Shown here piece by piece: positions 42,777-51,052 of a DNA stretch of 64,000 nucleotides. This DNA is from Nonomuraea fuscirosea. Lineage in GTDB: Bacteria; Actinomycetota; Actinomycetes; Streptosporangiales; Streptosporangiaceae. The stretch spans positions 1 through 64,000 of the forward strand of contig NZ_PVNG01000009.1 of the NCBI RefSeq assembly GCF_003001935.1. Direction: 5' to 3'. Positions within the stretch are counted from its first letter, which is position 1, and each line of letters starts with the position of its first letter. Position numbers and translations under genes: made by a program. Under the pieces are notes generated by a model. That model was not told the DNA's origin, ran no database searches, and worked only from the letters and a program-made list of their open reading frames with translations.

Positions 42777-43648
42777 CCGTCACCGAGTGGGAGTCGTTGC
42801 TCGACCGCACCAGCTTCATCGAGCTGGACGCCAGGGAGCGGGCGAAGGCGCTGCTGGACGAGGGCACGGCGGACGAACTGTGCGGCCCCTTCGACCGCAT
42901 CGAGTCACCGTGGCTGGAGCCGCAGGGTGTCGTCCCCCAAGCGGACGACGGGGTCGTCGTGGTCAAGGGCCTGCTGGACGGGCGGCGCGTGGTCGTGATC
43001 GGCATCGAACAGGCCTTCCAGGGCGGCGGCATCGGCGAGGTCTCCGGTGCCAAGATCGCCGCCGCGCTGTCGCTGGCGGCCCGGGACAGCCGCGCCGGCA
43101 CGCCGACCGCCGCGGTGCTGCTGCTGGAGACCGGGGGTGTCCGCCTCCAGGAGGCGAACCTGGGCCTGGCCACCGTGGCCGAAGTGTGCGCGGCCGTGCT
43201 GGAGCTGCGTGCCCTTCAACCTGTCGTCGGCGTCATCGCCGGGGCGCTGGGCTGCTTCGGCGGTGTGAGCATCGCCGCCGGACTGTGCACGACGCTGATC
43301 ATGACCGCGGAGAGCCGGCTCGGGCTCGACGGACCCGAGGTGATCGAGTCCGAGGCGGGGATCGCCGAGTTCGACGCCTCCGACCACCCGCTGATCTGGT
43401 CGATCGACGGCGGGACGCAGCGCGTCAGGACTGGCCTGGCGGACGCGCTGGTCCTCGACGACGTCACCGCGCTGCGGAGCGCGGTGGCCGGGGCCGTGCG
43501 GCAGGGCGTGCCCGCCGAGCACCGCTCGCGGCGGATCGGCGAGCTGCGGGCCCGCCTGGAAGCCGTGGACCCCGCGCATCCGCCCGCGCCGTCCGAGCTC
43601 GCGGCGGTGTGGGGGAGACCCGCGCAATCGGAGGGAGACCAGGGATGA
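42773..43648 (+). CDS. mdcD: Malonate decarboxylase beta subunit
   Basis: A 291-residue crotonase-like carboxyltransferase-type subunit; with MdcE it decarboxylates malonyl-S-ACP to acetyl-S-ACP. Features: FIELDARERAKALLDEGTAD, IGIEQAFQGGGIGEVSGAKI, AVLLLETGGVRLQEANLGL, GVIAGALGCFGGVSIAAGLC and RLGLDGPEVIESEAGIAEFD. ATG 42773 overlaps the mdcC stop. Confidence 0.95.
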   Translation: MTVTEWESLLDRTSFIELDARERAKALLDEGTADELCGPFDRIESPWLEPQGVVPQADDGVVVVKGLLDGRRVVVIGIEQAFQGGGIGEVSGAKIAAALSLAARDSRAGTPTAAVLLLETGGVRLQEANLGLATVAEVCAAVLELRALQPVVGVIAGALGCFGGVSIAAGLCTTLIMTAESRLGLDGPEVIESEAGIAEFDASDHPLIWSIDGGTQRVRTGLADALVLDDVTALRSAVAGAVRQGVPAEHRSRRIGELRARLEAVDPAHPPAPSELAAVWGRPAQSEGDQG

Positions 43649-44451
43649 GCCGCGGCCTGAAGTGGACGCACGCGCTCGCGGACGGGGCCGTGCACGACGT
43701 CGTGCCGTCCGTGATCACCGCCGGGTGCACGCTGGGCGACGACACCGCCCGCCTCGTCACCGTCGTGCCGGACCCGGACAGCCCCTTTCACCGCGCCCGC
43801 GCGGGCGAGGTCGGACTGCGTGAAGGGCTCGCCATCGCCGAGGCGGTGACCGAGGTGGTCGCCGCGGACGAGCGGCTGCCCGACGGCCGCCGCCGCCCGA
43901 TCGTCGCCGTGGTCGACCTGCCCAGCCAGGCCTACGGGCGGGTCGAGGAACTGCTCGGCATCCACCATGCGCTGGCCGCCGCCGTGGACGCCTACGCCAC
44001 CGCCAGGACGGCCGGTCATCCGGTCCTCTCGCTCATCGTCGGCAACGCCCTGTCCGGCGGGCTGCTCGCGCACGGTCTGCAGGCGAACCAGATCCTCGCC
44101 CTCGACGACCCGGGCGTGGTGATCCACGCCATGCACAAGCAGGCCGCGGCCAAGGTGACCCTGCGGACGGTGGCCGAGCTCGACGAGCTGGCCAAGCGGT
44201 TCCCGCCGCTGTCGTACGACGTCGGTGACTGGGCGAAGCTCGGGCTGTGCGACGAACTCCTGACGGTGGAGAACGCCGGCGAGCCGACCGGGGCGGACCT
44301 CACGAAGGTACGGAACGCGCTGGTCGCCGCCGTCGTACGCGCCAGGAAGGGCCCCCGCGACCTGAGCAACCGCCTCAACTCGCCCGGCGCCATGAAGACC
44401 AGGGCGGCCTCGCGCCGCATCCACGAGGAGCTCGCCAAGCAATGGGGATGA
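43645..44451 (+). CDS. mdcE: Malonate decarboxylase gamma subunit
   Basis: A 268-residue partner of MdcD. Features: REGLAIAEAVTEVVAADERL, PIVAVVDLPSQAYGRVEELL, HHALAAAVDAYATARTAGHP, and LIVGNALSGGLLAHGLQANQ, the oxyanion-forming turn of this subunit. ATG 43645 overlaps the mdcD stop and follows GGAGGGAGACCAGGG. Its own stop overlaps mdcG (ATGA). Confidence 0.95.
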   Translation: MSRGLKWTHALADGAVHDVVPSVITAGCTLGDDTARLVTVVPDPDSPFHRARAGEVGLREGLAIAEAVTEVVAADERLPDGRRRPIVAVVDLPSQAYGRVEELLGIHHALAAAVDAYATARTAGHPVLSLIVGNALSGGLLAHGLQANQILALDDPGVVIHAMHKQAAAKVTLRTVAELDELAKRFPPLSYDVGDWAKLGLCDELLTVENAGEPTGADLTKVRNALVAAVVRARKGPRDLSNRLNSPGAMKTRAASRRIHEELAKQWG

Positions 44452-45062
44452 CGGCGCGCCCGCACGACCTGGTACGGCTCGCGGGCGGCGCGCGGCCGGC
44501 CGAACTGCCCGGATGGGCCGCCGCGGCGCTGGCGGCCTGCGGCTGGGCCGTCGTCCGGCGGGCGCCGCACCCGCCCGGCCTGATCCCCGTCGGCGTACGC
44601 GGGCCACGGCGGTCCCAGCGCCACGCCGCCTTCGTACCCGCGGGGGAGGTGACCCGCCGCGTCCCCCCGGAGGAGCTGAACCAGCCGCGCGGCCCCGACC
44701 TGTCCGCCGCGCTGCGCGACACCCTGGCCGCCGCCGGCCGGAGCCTGGCCGAGGAGCTGGGGCGCGAGGCCGTCTGGGGTCCGGTCGGCAGCGTGGGTTT
44801 CGAGCTGGCCACCGGGCACCAGGTCACCCATCCGGAAAGCGACCTCGACCTGCTCGTACGCACGCCGCACCGGCTCCCGCCGGCCACCGCCGCACGGCTG
44901 GTGACCGCCTTCGCCGCCCTCCCCAGCAGGGTCGACTGCCAGCTGGAGACCCCGCGCGGCGGGATCGCCCTGGCCGAGTGGGCCCGTACCGGCGGCCCGG
45001 TCCTGGCCCGCACCGCGTACGGCCCCGAACTGGTCGACGACCCCTGGGCGGCGCGCGCATGA
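44448..45062 (+). CDS. mdcG: Phosphoribosyl-dephospho-CoA transferase (holo-ACP synthase)
   Basis: A 204-residue nucleotidyltransferase that attaches the prosthetic group made by MdcB to MdcC. The active-site strand reads WGPVGSVGFELATGHQVTHP followed by ESDLDLLVR, with the GS and DxD pattern of the nucleotidyltransferase fold. The start is ATG 44448 by ATGA overlap with mdcE; ATG 44442 is in frame. The stop overlaps mdcH. Confidence 0.93.
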   Translation: MTARPHDLVRLAGGARPAELPGWAAAALAACGWAVVRRAPHPPGLIPVGVRGPRRSQRHAAFVPAGEVTRRVPPEELNQPRGPDLSAALRDTLAAAGRSLAEELGREAVWGPVGSVGFELATGHQVTHPESDLDLLVRTPHRLPPATAARLVTAFAALPSRVDCQLETPRGGIALAEWARTGGPVLARTAYGPELVDDPWAARA

Positions 45063-45994
45063 CGGTCGCCTTCCTCTACCCCGGCCAGGGCACCCAGCGG
45101 CCCGGCATGCTGCACGACCTGCCCGGCCATCCGGCCGTCGCCGCGACCCTCGCCGAGGCCGAACGCATCCTGCCCGGCTCGTCCCGGCAGGACGACGCGC
45201 GGGCTCTGGCGTCTACCGTGACCACGCAGGTCGCGCTCTGTGTCGCCGGCGTCGCCGCGACCAGGGCGCTCGCCGCCGAAGGCGCCGAGCCCGACGCCGT
45301 GGCCGGCCACTCCGCCGGCGCGTTCCCCGCCGCCGTCACCGCCGGCGTGCTCACCTTCGCCGAAGCCCTCGTGGCCGTACGCCACCGCGCCGAGCTCATG
45401 CGCGACGCCTACCCGTCGGGGTACGGCATGGCCGCCGTGCTCGGGCTCGGCGTGCCCAGGGCCCGCGCCCTGATCGAGTCGGTCACGACCGGCGACGACC
45501 CGGCCTACCTGGCCGTCATCGACGAAGACCAGCAGGTCGTGGCCGCCGGCAGCGACCGCGCGCTGGAACGCCTCGACGAGGCGGCGGAGCGGGCCGGCGC
45601 GCGGCGGGTGCGCCGCCTGGACATCGGCGTCCCGTCGCACTGCCCGTTGCTCGCCGGAGTCGCCGACGCCATGGCGGCCCACCTCGGCACGGTGCCGAGG
45701 CGGGCCCTCACCGTCACCTGCTTCGGCGGCCGTACCGGCCGTCCGCTCCTGGACGCGGACGCCGTGCTCGACGACCTGGCCCGCGGGGTCGCCGCCACTC
45801 TGCGCTGGCGGGACGTCGTCGCGCTGCTCGGCGAGCTCGGCACGACGCTGTTCGTCCAGACGCCGCCCGGGCACGTGCTGGCCCGGATCGCCGGGGCCGC
45901 GAACCCCGGCGCCCGGGCCGTCACCCTGGCCGGCACGTCGCTGGCGGACACGGTGGAGCTGACCCGCCGTGCCCGCCAGGCGGCCGTACGGTGA
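45059..45994 (+). CDS. mdcH: Malonyl-CoA:acyl carrier protein transacylase
   Basis: A 311-residue FabD-type transacylase that charges the carrier with malonyl from malonyl-CoA to initiate the decarboxylase cycle. VAFLYPGQGTQRPGML at the start, nucleophile VAGHSAGAFPAAV, and the catalytic histidine in GVPSHCPLLAGV are all present. It is the last gene of the mdc operon. No MdcF/MdcL/MdcM transporter or MdcR regulator follows; a hairpin lies at the stop. Confidence 0.94.
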   Translation: MTVAFLYPGQGTQRPGMLHDLPGHPAVAATLAEAERILPGSSRQDDARALASTVTTQVALCVAGVAATRALAAEGAEPDAVAGHSAGAFPAAVTAGVLTFAEALVAVRHRAELMRDAYPSGYGMAAVLGLGVPRARALIESVTTGDDPAYLAVIDEDQQVVAAGSDRALERLDEAAERAGARRVRRLDIGVPSHCPLLAGVADAMAAHLGTVPRRALTVTCFGGRTGRPLLDADAVLDDLARGVAATLRWRDVVALLGELGTTLFVQTPPGHVLARIAGAANPGARAVTLAGTSLADTVELTRRARQAAVR

Positions 45995-46020
45995 TCGCTA
46001 TCGCCTTCGGTAGTCACCGT
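45988..46020. terminator. Bidirectional hairpin between convergent genes
   Basis: ACGGTGA (45988-45994) pairs with TCACCGT (46014-46020), and the interior CTA/TAG can add pairs. It overlaps the mdcH stop and the end of the small secreted protein gene on the other strand, which are only 3 bases apart. Confidence 0.6.
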
Positions 46021-46219
46021 CGCGGCGGTCACCGTCGCCACGCTCACGGTCCTCCGGTGGCACGGGGAAGGGATCGTCCGGTGCGTCGGGAACGGGAGGG
46101 ACCGGGATGGGGTCCCCCGCGAACGTGGTGGTCGTCCGGGCGGCGTGGGCCACGCCGAGACCGGAACCGGCGAGTACGGATGCCATCACTGCGGCTGACA
46201 CGAGCAGGCGTTCGAACAT
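45998..46219 (-). CDS. Small secreted proline-rich protein
   Basis: A 73-residue protein: signal peptide MFERLLVSAAVMASVLAGSG to AHA, then a mature part of about 47 residues with DPIPVPPVPDAPDDPFPVPP and a highly charged tail (EDRERGDGDRRDGDYRRR). GGAG lies 7 to 10 bases before ATG 46219, which is preferred to GTG 46228. No family is recognised. The mature peptide would be disordered. Confidence 0.6.
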   Translation of the reverse strand: MFERLLVSAAVMASVLAGSGLGVAHAARTTTTFAGDPIPVPPVPDAPDDPFPVPPEDRERGDGDRRDGDYRRR

Positions 46220-46364
46220 CGGAATCACTCCAGTGACGCGATGAGAACCATGGCAGATATCGGCTGAGCGGGCGTCGACGAGGCCCGTGAAACACCTCCA
46301 ACGCTAGCGGAGCGGCACCGCGCGGTCTCTCCGCAGGAGGCAAAGCCTTCCCCAGCGCCCCAGG

Positions 46365-47741
46365 TCAGCCGGTGACGCGGAAGGTGGCGTCGGCCCGGTC
46401 GGTCGTGGTGCTGATCGGGTCGATGCGCAGCAGGTAGTCGGCGTGGCGCAGGTGGCGGTCGGGGAAGTTGTACGACTGGAACGACGCCGCCGACGCGTCC
46501 GCCAGCCCGGCCACCCGCCGGAACGTGGCGTCCGCCCGGAACGTGGCGCTGCCGTCGTTCCTGGCCAGCACGAGGTCGTAGTTCCAGTGCCGCAGGTAGT
46601 AGCCGGGGAAGTTCGCCGCCTCGAACGACACGTACGCGCCGCCCGTGTCGGCCAGGCCCGGCACCACCCGCCACTGCGCGTCCGCCGCCGGACTCACGTT
46701 CGGGTCGATCCGCACGTCGTAGTCGGCATGCCGGACGTACCGGTCGGGGAAGTTGTACGACTGCAGCCGGCTGGCGGCGATCGACGGCGTGCCGACCCCG
46801 GCGCTCGTCTGCGTCACCCGGCCGATCGTGCCGTCGGCGTTGTAGGACAGGTACTCCATCGCGAGCGACCGCTTGTACGTGCCGCCCCCGGCGCGGGCGT
46901 TGCGGTGGTAGGCGATGTACCACCGGCCCTGGTACTCGGCGATCGCGTGGTGGTTGGTGTTGACGTTGACGCTGTCGAGGATGACGCCGCGGTAGGTGAA
47001 CGGGCCGAGCGGGCTGCTCGCCGTGGCGTAGGCGATCTGCCCGGGCCAGCCCGTGGAGTAGGAGAAGTAGTAGACGCCGTTCCGCTTGTGCATGAAGCCG
47101 GCCTCGGCGAAGCCGCTGCCGCCGTTGATCGTCACGTTCTGGACGGCGCCCGTGGTGGAGATCATGTCCGCGTTCAGCCGGACCACCTTCGGCGCGCGGG
47201 CGCCGCCGAAGTACAGGTACGCCTGCCCGTCGTCATCGACGAACGCCGCCGGGTCGATGGGCTCCTCACCGGTGTTGGCGTCCCGCCCCTTCTCGATCAG
47301 CGGGGTGCCGCGCGGATCGCTGAACCCGCCGGTGGGTGACGTGCTGCGGGCCACCCCGATCTTGGTCCGGTCGGTCGGCAGGTACAGGTAGTAGTAGCCG
47401 TTCCGCTGCGCCGCCGACGGCGCCCACGCGTACCGTGTCGCCCAGCGGAACCCGGTGACCGCGAACGGCGCGCCGTGGTCGGTCCAGTTCACCAGGTCGG
47501 CCGAGGAGTACACGCGCCACGCGCTGGAGTCCCAGTACGTGCCGCTGTTGCTCTCGTCGTCCGTGGCGTACACGTAGGCGCGGTTGCCGTAGACGTGCAG
47601 GGACGGATCGGCGGCGAACCGGTGCACCAGCGGGTTCGACGCGTGCGCGGGTGTGGTGATCAGCGCCGCCGCCAGCAGCGTGCACACCGCGAGCAGGTGC
47701 GCCGCGACCCGGCCCGGGACGGTGCGTGCGTGTCTGGTCAT
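46365..47741 (-). CDS. Secreted GH43 glycosidase with C-terminal AbfB (CBM42) domain
   Basis: A 458-residue exported enzyme, signal peptide about 1-34. The five-bladed GH43 domain carries the base aspartate in RFAADPSLHVYG, the pKa-tuning aspartate in EEPIDPAAFVDDDG, and the acid glutamate in GFAEAGFMHKRNGVYYFSYS. Residues about 315-458 form an AbfB arabinofuranose-binding trefoil with three repeats: LQSYNFPDRYVRHADYDVRI, FEAANFPGYYLRHWNYDLVL and FQSYNFPDRHLRHADYLLRI. It likely releases arabinose or xylose from hemicellulose. ATG 47741 follows GAGAGGAAT. It lies 44 bases downstream of the next GH43 gene in the same direction. Confidence 0.92.
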   Translation of the reverse strand: MTRHARTVPGRVAAHLLAVCTLLAAALITTPAHASNPLVHRFAADPSLHVYGNRAYVYATDDESNSGTYWDSSAWRVYSSADLVNWTDHGAPFAVTGFRWATRYAWAPSAAQRNGYYYLYLPTDRTKIGVARSTSPTGGFSDPRGTPLIEKGRDANTGEEPIDPAAFVDDDGQAYLYFGGARAPKVVRLNADMISTTGAVQNVTINGGSGFAEAGFMHKRNGVYYFSYSTGWPGQIAYATASSPLGPFTYRGVILDSVNVNTNHHAIAEYQGRWYIAYHRNARAGGGTYKRSLAMEYLSYNADGTIGRVTQTSAGVGTPSIAASRLQSYNFPDRYVRHADYDVRIDPNVSPAADAQWRVVPGLADTGGAYVSFEAANFPGYYLRHWNYDLVLARNDGSATFRADATFRRVAGLADASAASFQSYNFPDRHLRHADYLLRIDPISTTTDRADATFRVTG

Positions 47742-47785
47742 GGCATTCCTCTCGCCGATGCGGGCCGGTGCGGCCGGTGCTCGCG

Positions 47786-49222
47786 TCAGACCTGGGTACG
47801 GGACCACTGCTGGTTGGTGCCGGCGCCGCACGCGTACTGCTGGATGTCGGCCCCGTCGGCGGTGGAGGCGTTGACGACGTCCAGGCACTTGCCGCTGTGC
47901 CGGGCCCTGAGCTGGAAGTAACCGCCGGTGGCCACCCACTGCCACTGCTGGTTGGCGCCGCCGCCGCAGGTGTACTGGATGACGTTCGCCCCGTCGGCGG
48001 TCGAGGCGCTCGCGACGTCCAGGCACTTGCCGCTGGTCTGGTTGACCAGCCGGTGGTAGCCGCCGCCGGTGTCCTGGAACTGCCATCTCTGGTTCCCGCC
48101 GCCGTTCCACGGGTACTGCTTCACCTCGGCGTTGTTCGCCGTGGACGCGCCGACGACGTCCATCACCTTTCCGCTGCCGCGCGCGGTGATCCGGTAGTAC
48201 GGGGAGGAGCCGCCGCCGGAGACGACGCCGGTGGCGGCGTCGACGGTGATCTCGGGGTACCAGGTCAGGCTCATGCTGGTGGCGGAGGGGAACGTGATCG
48301 GCAGCCAGACGTACTGGGAGTCGTTCACCGGCCCGCCCCACGCCCCGGCCCAGCGATCGCCCATGTAGAGGTAACCCGTGGTGGACGAGCCCTGGATCGG
48401 CAGCACGTACGTCGGCTGGGAGCCGAACGTGGTGCCGTCGCCGACGTTCGTCCATCCGGTCCACGGCCCGGAGATGCTCGACGCTGTCGCGTAGCGTGCC
48501 TGGTTCGGATTCCAGCCCGTCGCCGCCGACGTCAGCAGGAAATAGACGTTTCCCCGTTTGAAGAGGGCCGGGGCTTCCCGGTGGGCGTCGTTCCAGAAAT
48601 TGCCCACCAGCGTGCTGACGTTCAGATAATCGGCGGTGAGCCGGTAGATGTGCAGGTCGTAGTTCTCGTCCGCGGCCGAGATCATGTAGGCGGTGCCGTT
48701 GTCGTTGTAGAGGGTGATGTCCCTCGACATGTGCTGCCCGAGCGGACGGAAACTGCCGTGGTAGGTGTAGTCACCGTCCACGGTCGCGGAGGAGGCGACG
48801 GCGGCGCGGGCCTCGCTGTAGTTCGAGCCGTTCTCCTTGTGCATCCACATGACGAATCTGCCGGTGGAGCCGTTGTAGATGACCTTCGGCCGCTCGATGT
48901 TCGCGACGTCGAGCTCGGGATGGGACGACCGGGTGAGGACGTCGTTGCGGAATTCCCAGTTCTTCAGGTCCGTGGACCGGTAGACCGAGACCGCGCGGAA
49001 GGTGTTGTCGGGATTGCGGTTCTCGCCGAACCAGTAGTAATAACCACCGTCGCGCAGGACGCCGCCGCCGTGGGCGTGCAGCACGTTGCCGCTGGTGTCG
49101 CGGAACTGGGTGCCGTTCGCGATGGTCACCGGAGCCGCCTGGGCCGGAGTCGCCTGGCCGACGAAGGCGACGGCGAGGAGGAGGGCGGCGGCGATCGAGT
49201 GGCGTAAGCGTAGCGGAAACAC
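47786..49222 (-). CDS. Secreted GH43 glycosidase (exo-beta-1,3-galactanase-like) with RICIN domain
   Basis: A 478-residue exported protein, signal peptide about 1-29. The catalytic part contains LHAHGGGVLRDGGYYYWFGE, typical of the GH43 group of galactan 1,3-beta-galactosidases, plus VANIERPKVIYNGSTGRFVM and WNDAHREAPALFKRGNVYFL. Residues about 341-478 form a RICIN/CBM13 trefoil (GKVMDVVGASTANNAEVKQY ... GKCLDVASASTADGANVIQY ... GKCLDVVNASTADGADIQQY). The start is GTG 49222, 10 bases after GAAGGG. It is first in the leftward arm of the glycosidase locus. Confidence 0.9.
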   Translation of the reverse strand: MFPLRLRHSIAAALLLAVAFVGQATPAQAAPVTIANGTQFRDTSGNVLHAHGGGVLRDGGYYYWFGENRNPDNTFRAVSVYRSTDLKNWEFRNDVLTRSSHPELDVANIERPKVIYNGSTGRFVMWMHKENGSNYSEARAAVASSATVDGDYTYHGSFRPLGQHMSRDITLYNDNGTAYMISAADENYDLHIYRLTADYLNVSTLVGNFWNDAHREAPALFKRGNVYFLLTSAATGWNPNQARYATASSISGPWTGWTNVGDGTTFGSQPTYVLPIQGSSTTGYLYMGDRWAGAWGGPVNDSQYVWLPITFPSATSMSLTWYPEITVDAATGVVSGGGSSPYYRITARGSGKVMDVVGASTANNAEVKQYPWNGGGNQRWQFQDTGGGYHRLVNQTSGKCLDVASASTADGANVIQYTCGGGANQQWQWVATGGYFQLRARHSGKCLDVVNASTADGADIQQYACGAGTNQQWSRTQV

Positions 49223-49298
49223 AGCTATCACCCTTCTTTGCGGGAATGGCGAACAGAACGCGCGGCGGACCCTCACCCCTATAAGAATCACAAGATCA

Positions 49299-49314
49299 AT
49301 GTTTACGTTAACAT
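49299..49314. promoter_or_regulatory. LacI-type operator, leftward glycosidase arm
   Basis: ATGTTTACGTTAACAT is an inverted repeat with one mismatch pair and a central CG step, the usual form of a LacI/CcpA-type operator. It lies 77 bases upstream of the leftward GH43 start. Confidence 0.7.
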
Positions 49315-49659
49315 CACCGCCTTGAAGGTGATAGGCAGGTTTGCGGCGTGTTTCGCAGATCGTTGACGCTGGCGGCCCGGATGTCAATACTTCGCCGCGA
49401 GTTGCTTCTGGTCGCGCTGCCGCTGAAGCCCGGCGGCGCCGGCCCTGACATCGCCTGCCACCTGCCCTTTCGGACGATCCGGAGGCTCGGCTTATCGCGG
49501 CCTGCGGCTGTGAAACCAATCATGGGTATTGACCGCCCCGGCCTGAGTGCACACACTGATTTGACGCCGACGTAACCACCCGCCTTCCTCCTGATTACGG
49601 GCCGCACGTTTGGCACGCCACCCACGATCAAAGGCTCACGCCCGCAGATCGGCCGCAAA

Positions 49660-49673
49660 TGTTAGCGCTAACA
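49660..49673. promoter_or_regulatory. LacI-type operator, rightward glycosidase arm
   Basis: TGTTAGCGCTAACA is a perfect 14-base palindrome centred on CG, 57 bases upstream of the rightward GH43 start. Its form is close to operators of glycosidase-controlling LacI repressors in actinomycetes. Confidence 0.8.
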
Positions 49674-49729
49674 GCTAATCGGTGAATGGACGGAGACATG
49701 ACGCACTCGTACCGACCTCGCAGGTCATC

Positions 49730-51022
49730 GTGAAAAAATGGCTGGCCCGGCTCTGCCTCGTGGCGCTCACCGTCGCCACCACCGCGGTGGCCGTCGCCGC
49801 TCCCGCACAGGCCGCTCCCGGCTACGTCTACACCACGTTCAAGGGAGACGCCGCCGCCGACCAGGAGCTCTGGGTCTACTCCTCGGCCGACGGCACGAAC
49901 TTCGGCGTGCTGGCCGACACCGGCTACCGCGGCCCGTCCGGAGTGCTGCGCGACCCCAGCGTCATCCAGCACGGCGGGCTCTACTACGTCGCCCACACCG
50001 TCCAGTCATGGACCACGAACTCGACCTACTTCAACATCGCCTCCAGCCCCGACCTGGTCAACTGGACGCACGTGACCAGCGTGAACTCCGGCATCGCCAA
50101 CACGCGCTTCACGTGGGCGCCCGAGTTCTACGTCGAGGGCGGCACCGTCCGGATCATCGTGAGCATCGCCCAGACGACGTGCTCCGACTGTTTCCGCCCC
50201 TACGTCTTCACCGCCCAGAACACGTCGCTGACCTCCTGGAGCGGACCGGCGCAGCTCGGCGGCCTCGGCTTCAACCACATCGACACGTACGTGGTGAAGT
50301 CGGGGAGCACGTACCACGCGTTCACCAAGAACGAGACCTCCAAGTACATCGAGCACTGGACCAGCACCACCCTCACCAGCGGGTGGAGCGACCAGGGCCG
50401 GTTGTGGAGCTCGGGCTACGAGGGGCCGGCCGTGCTGCGGATGGGCGACGGCTCCTGGCGCGTCTGGATCGACAAGTACACCAACGGCGGCATCTGGACC
50501 GCCATCAGCACGGACCTGAACTCCTGGTCGGGCCTGAGCCAGATCACCTGCCCCGGCTGCCGCCACGGCACGATCCTGCCGGTGGCCGACGTGCCCGGCC
50601 CGGCGCCGGCGTACCGCGTGACCAACCGGAACAGCGGCAAGGTGATGGACGTCGTGTCCGCCTCCACCGCGAACAACGCCGAGATCAAACAGTGGGCCTG
50701 GAACGGCGGCGGCAACCAGAAATGGGACTTCCAGGACGCCGGCGGCGGCTACTTCCGCATCGTCAACCGCAACAGCGGCAAGTGCCTGGACGTGGCGAGC
50801 GGCTCGACGGGCGACGGAGCCAACATCATCCAGTACACCTGCGGCGGCGGCGCCAACCAGCAATGGCAGTGGCAGGCCGCCGGCGGCTACTTCCGGCTCG
50901 TCGCACGGCACAGCGGCAAGTGCCTCGACGTCGTCGGCTCCGGCACCGGCGACGGCGCCGACATCCAGCAGTACGCCTGCGGCGGCGGCGTCAACCAGCA
51001 GTGGAGCCGCACCCAGGTCTGA
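49730..51022 (+). CDS. Secreted GH43-like glycosidase with RICIN domain
   Basis: A 430-residue exported protein; signal peptide MKKWLARLCLVALTVATTAV to QA. The catalytic domain has beta-propeller strands with LRDPSVIQHGGLYYVAHTVQ (base Asp), FTWAPEFYVEGGTVRIIVSI, and GYEGPAVLRMGDGSWRVWID, as in GH43-type arabinanases and relatives. Residues about 295-430 are a RICIN trefoil nearly identical in pattern to that of the divergent GH43 protein. The start is GTG 49730, which gives a clean signal peptide; a longer frame from 49682 adds an unlikely charged leader. Confidence 0.88.
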   Translation: MKKWLARLCLVALTVATTAVAVAAPAQAAPGYVYTTFKGDAAADQELWVYSSADGTNFGVLADTGYRGPSGVLRDPSVIQHGGLYYVAHTVQSWTTNSTYFNIASSPDLVNWTHVTSVNSGIANTRFTWAPEFYVEGGTVRIIVSIAQTTCSDCFRPYVFTAQNTSLTSWSGPAQLGGLGFNHIDTYVVKSGSTYHAFTKNETSKYIEHWTSTTLTSGWSDQGRLWSSGYEGPAVLRMGDGSWRVWIDKYTNGGIWTAISTDLNSWSGLSQITCPGCRHGTILPVADVPGPAPAYRVTNRNSGKVMDVVSASTANNAEIKQWAWNGGGNQKWDFQDAGGGYFRIVNRNSGKCLDVASGSTGDGANIIQYTCGGGANQQWQWQAAGGYFRLVARHSGKCLDVVGSGTGDGADIQQYACGGGVNQQWSRTQV

Positions 51023-51052
51023 CCCACCGGCAGCCCCCGGAAAGGAACCCCG

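Larger units (their letters stand above)
49223..49729. other. Divergent control region of the glycosidase locus
   Basis: A 507-base intergenic region between oppositely directed secreted glycosidases. It is AT-richer at both ends, and each end carries a LacI-type palindrome (see 49299-49314 and 49660-49673). I see no gene in the middle; short frames there lack ribosome sites and family resemblance. Confidence 0.7.

Noticed and set aside
49348..49575. Short open frame within the glycosidase control region
   Set aside because: No ribosome site, no family resemblance and poor codon bias; better explained as intergenic DNA.
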